Source: DATLFQ01 sp035540915
GTDB taxonomy: Bacteria; Actinomycetota; Acidimicrobiia; Acidimicrobiales; GCA-2861595
Reading direction: 5' to 3'
Length of the DNA stretch: 20,370 nucleotides
Assembly (NCBI GenBank): GCA_035540915.1
Contig: DATLFQ010000040.1
Location: 1-20,370, forward strand
The stretch's first letter is position 1. Every line of letters starts with the position of its first letter. Below, piece by piece: positions 19,605 to 20,370 of this stretch. The notes beneath the pieces are model-generated. The model ran no database searches, was not told where the DNA came from, and worked only from the letters and a program-made list of their open reading frames with translations. A program made the translations under genes and the position numbers.

Positions 19605-20300
19605 TCAGATGTCCAGGAACCGGACGTCTTTGGCGTTCGCCTGGATGAACTGCTTGCGCAGCTCGACGTTCTCGCCCATCAGGATGGACAGGACCTCGTC
19701 GGCGATCACCGCCTGCTCGACGTCGACCCGCAACAGGGTGCGCTTGTCGCGGTCCATCGTGGTGGAGCCGAGCTCCCCGAAGTCCATCTCCCCCAGGCCC
19801 TTCAGCCGGTTGAACTCCGCCTTGTGGTTCGGGTGCTCGCCCAGGAACCGCGCCTTGGCCACGTCGTCCTTCAGGTAGATCTTCTCCTTGCCCACCAGCG
19901 TCGAGTACAGCGGTGGCTGGGCGATGTAGACGTGGCCCTGCTCAACCAGCGCCTTCATCTGGCGGTAGCAGAAGGTCAACAGAAGGGTCCGGATGTGGCT
20001 GCCGTCCACGTCTGCGTCGCACATGGCGATGACCTTGTGGTACCGGATCTTGGTGACGTCGAACTCCTCGCCCACGCCGCCGCCGATGGCGGTGATGAGC
20101 GCCTGGATCTCCGCGTTCTTCAGCATGCGGTCGACGCGCGCCTTCTCGACGTTCAGGATCTTGCCGCGGATCGGCAGGATCGCCTGGTACGCCGGGTTGC
20201 GGGCCTGGACGGCCGACCCGCCGGCCGAGTCGCCCTCCACGATGAACAGCTCGGCCTCGCGCGGGTCGCGCGTCTGGCAGTCCCGCAGCTTGCCCGGCAT
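19605..20300 (-). CDS. gyrB: DNA gyrase subunit B, C-terminal part (partial)
   Basis: This holds about 231 C-terminal residues of GyrB. The TOPRIM domain shows EGDSAGGSA, LPIRGKILNVEKAR and the Mg2+-binding DADVDGSHIRTLLLTF. QPPLY and the tail motif LKGLGEMDFGELGSTTMD follow, which contact GyrA and DNA. The N-terminal ATPase part is missing because the window ends. The open frame continues to 20357, but those first 19 residues come from the inverted copy of the gene itself and are not GyrB. The last trustworthy codon is at about 20300. The stop is 30 bases before gyrA. Confidence 0.95.
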   Translation of the reverse strand: MPGKLRDCQTRDPREAELFIVEGDSAGGSAVQARNPAYQAILPIRGKILNVEKARVDRMLKNAEIQALITAIGGGVGEEFDVTKIRYHKVIAMCDADVDGSHIRTLLLTFCYRQMKALVEQGHVYIAQPPLYSTLVGKEKIYLKDDVAKARFLGEHPNHKAEFNRLKGLGEMDFGELGSTTMDRDKRTLLRVDVEQAVIADEVLSILMGENVELRKQFIQANAKDVRFLDI

Positions 20301-20370
20301 GCCGGGCAAGCTGCGGGACTGCCAGACGCGCGACCCGCGCGAGGCCGAGCTGTTCATCGTGGAGGGCGAC
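20229..20370. repeat. 71-bp perfect fold-back palindrome at the window end, probable assembly artefact
   Basis: Bases 20300-20370 are the exact reverse complement of 20229-20299, with no spacer; the axis is in GGCATGCC. The repeat lies inside gyrB coding sequence and ends exactly at the window edge. A real gene would not carry an inverted copy of its own TOPRIM segment. The likely source is a chimeric read or assembler fold-back at a contig end. Bases beyond about 20300 should not be read as genomic order. Confidence 0.9.

Overview
The window is high-GC DNA from an actinobacterium (Actinomycetota). The gene order matches the origin-proximal block of Mycobacterium: gyrB-gyrA, a DUF3566 gene, tRNA-Ile and tRNA-Ala, then crgA, trpG, pknB, pbpA, rodA, pstP, fhaB, fhaA and tRNA-Leu. 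The absence of pknA, the very short FhaA and the style of the starts suggest a deep-branching lineage such as Acidimicrobiia; that placement is an inference. The right end is a perfect fold-back, so the window is probably one end of a draft or metagenome contig.

Layout from left to right. Positions 1-121 hold a perfect inverted repeat and no gene. A VapBC-type toxin-antitoxin pair (122-728, minus) lies on the 3' side of tRNA-Leu(CAG) (998-1081, minus). Positions 1171-8392 (plus) form a tightly packed operon fhaA-fhaB-pstP-rodA-pbpA-pknB: two FHA phosphothreonine readers, a Ser/Thr phosphatase, a SEDS glycosyltransferase, its class B PBP partner and a PASTA kinase. Together they are the phospho-signalling module that controls peptidoglycan synthesis at poles and septa. 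Convergent trpG/pabA overlaps the pknB stop codon and is divergent from crgA.

Next come a zinc-ribbon membrane protein and a thiolase (minus, overlapping), a 1-Cys peroxiredoxin (minus), and a divergent acyl-ACP desaturase (plus) with a palindromic operator on its promoter. A DNA methyltransferase with a nuclease-like C-terminal domain follows (plus), then tRNA-Ala(TGC), two divergent small genes, a Rossmann-fold dehydrogenase preceded by a 48-residue membrane peptide gene, and tRNA-Ile(GAT). Positions 16079-20300 (minus) carry DUF3566, a TadG-like protein, gyrA and the 3' part of gyrB.

A recurrent signal is a TANNNT -10 element 6-10 bases before an ATG or GTG with no Shine-Dalgarno. It occurs at ten starts and points to widespread leaderless transcription. 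Most of the window is conserved core. The less ordinary items are the methyltransferase fusion, the altered quinolone pocket of GyrA, the operator at the desaturase, the unlisted small genes and the two palindromes at the window edges. I saw no phage, insertion sequence or CRISPR array, and no gene-free stretch longer than 300 bases.
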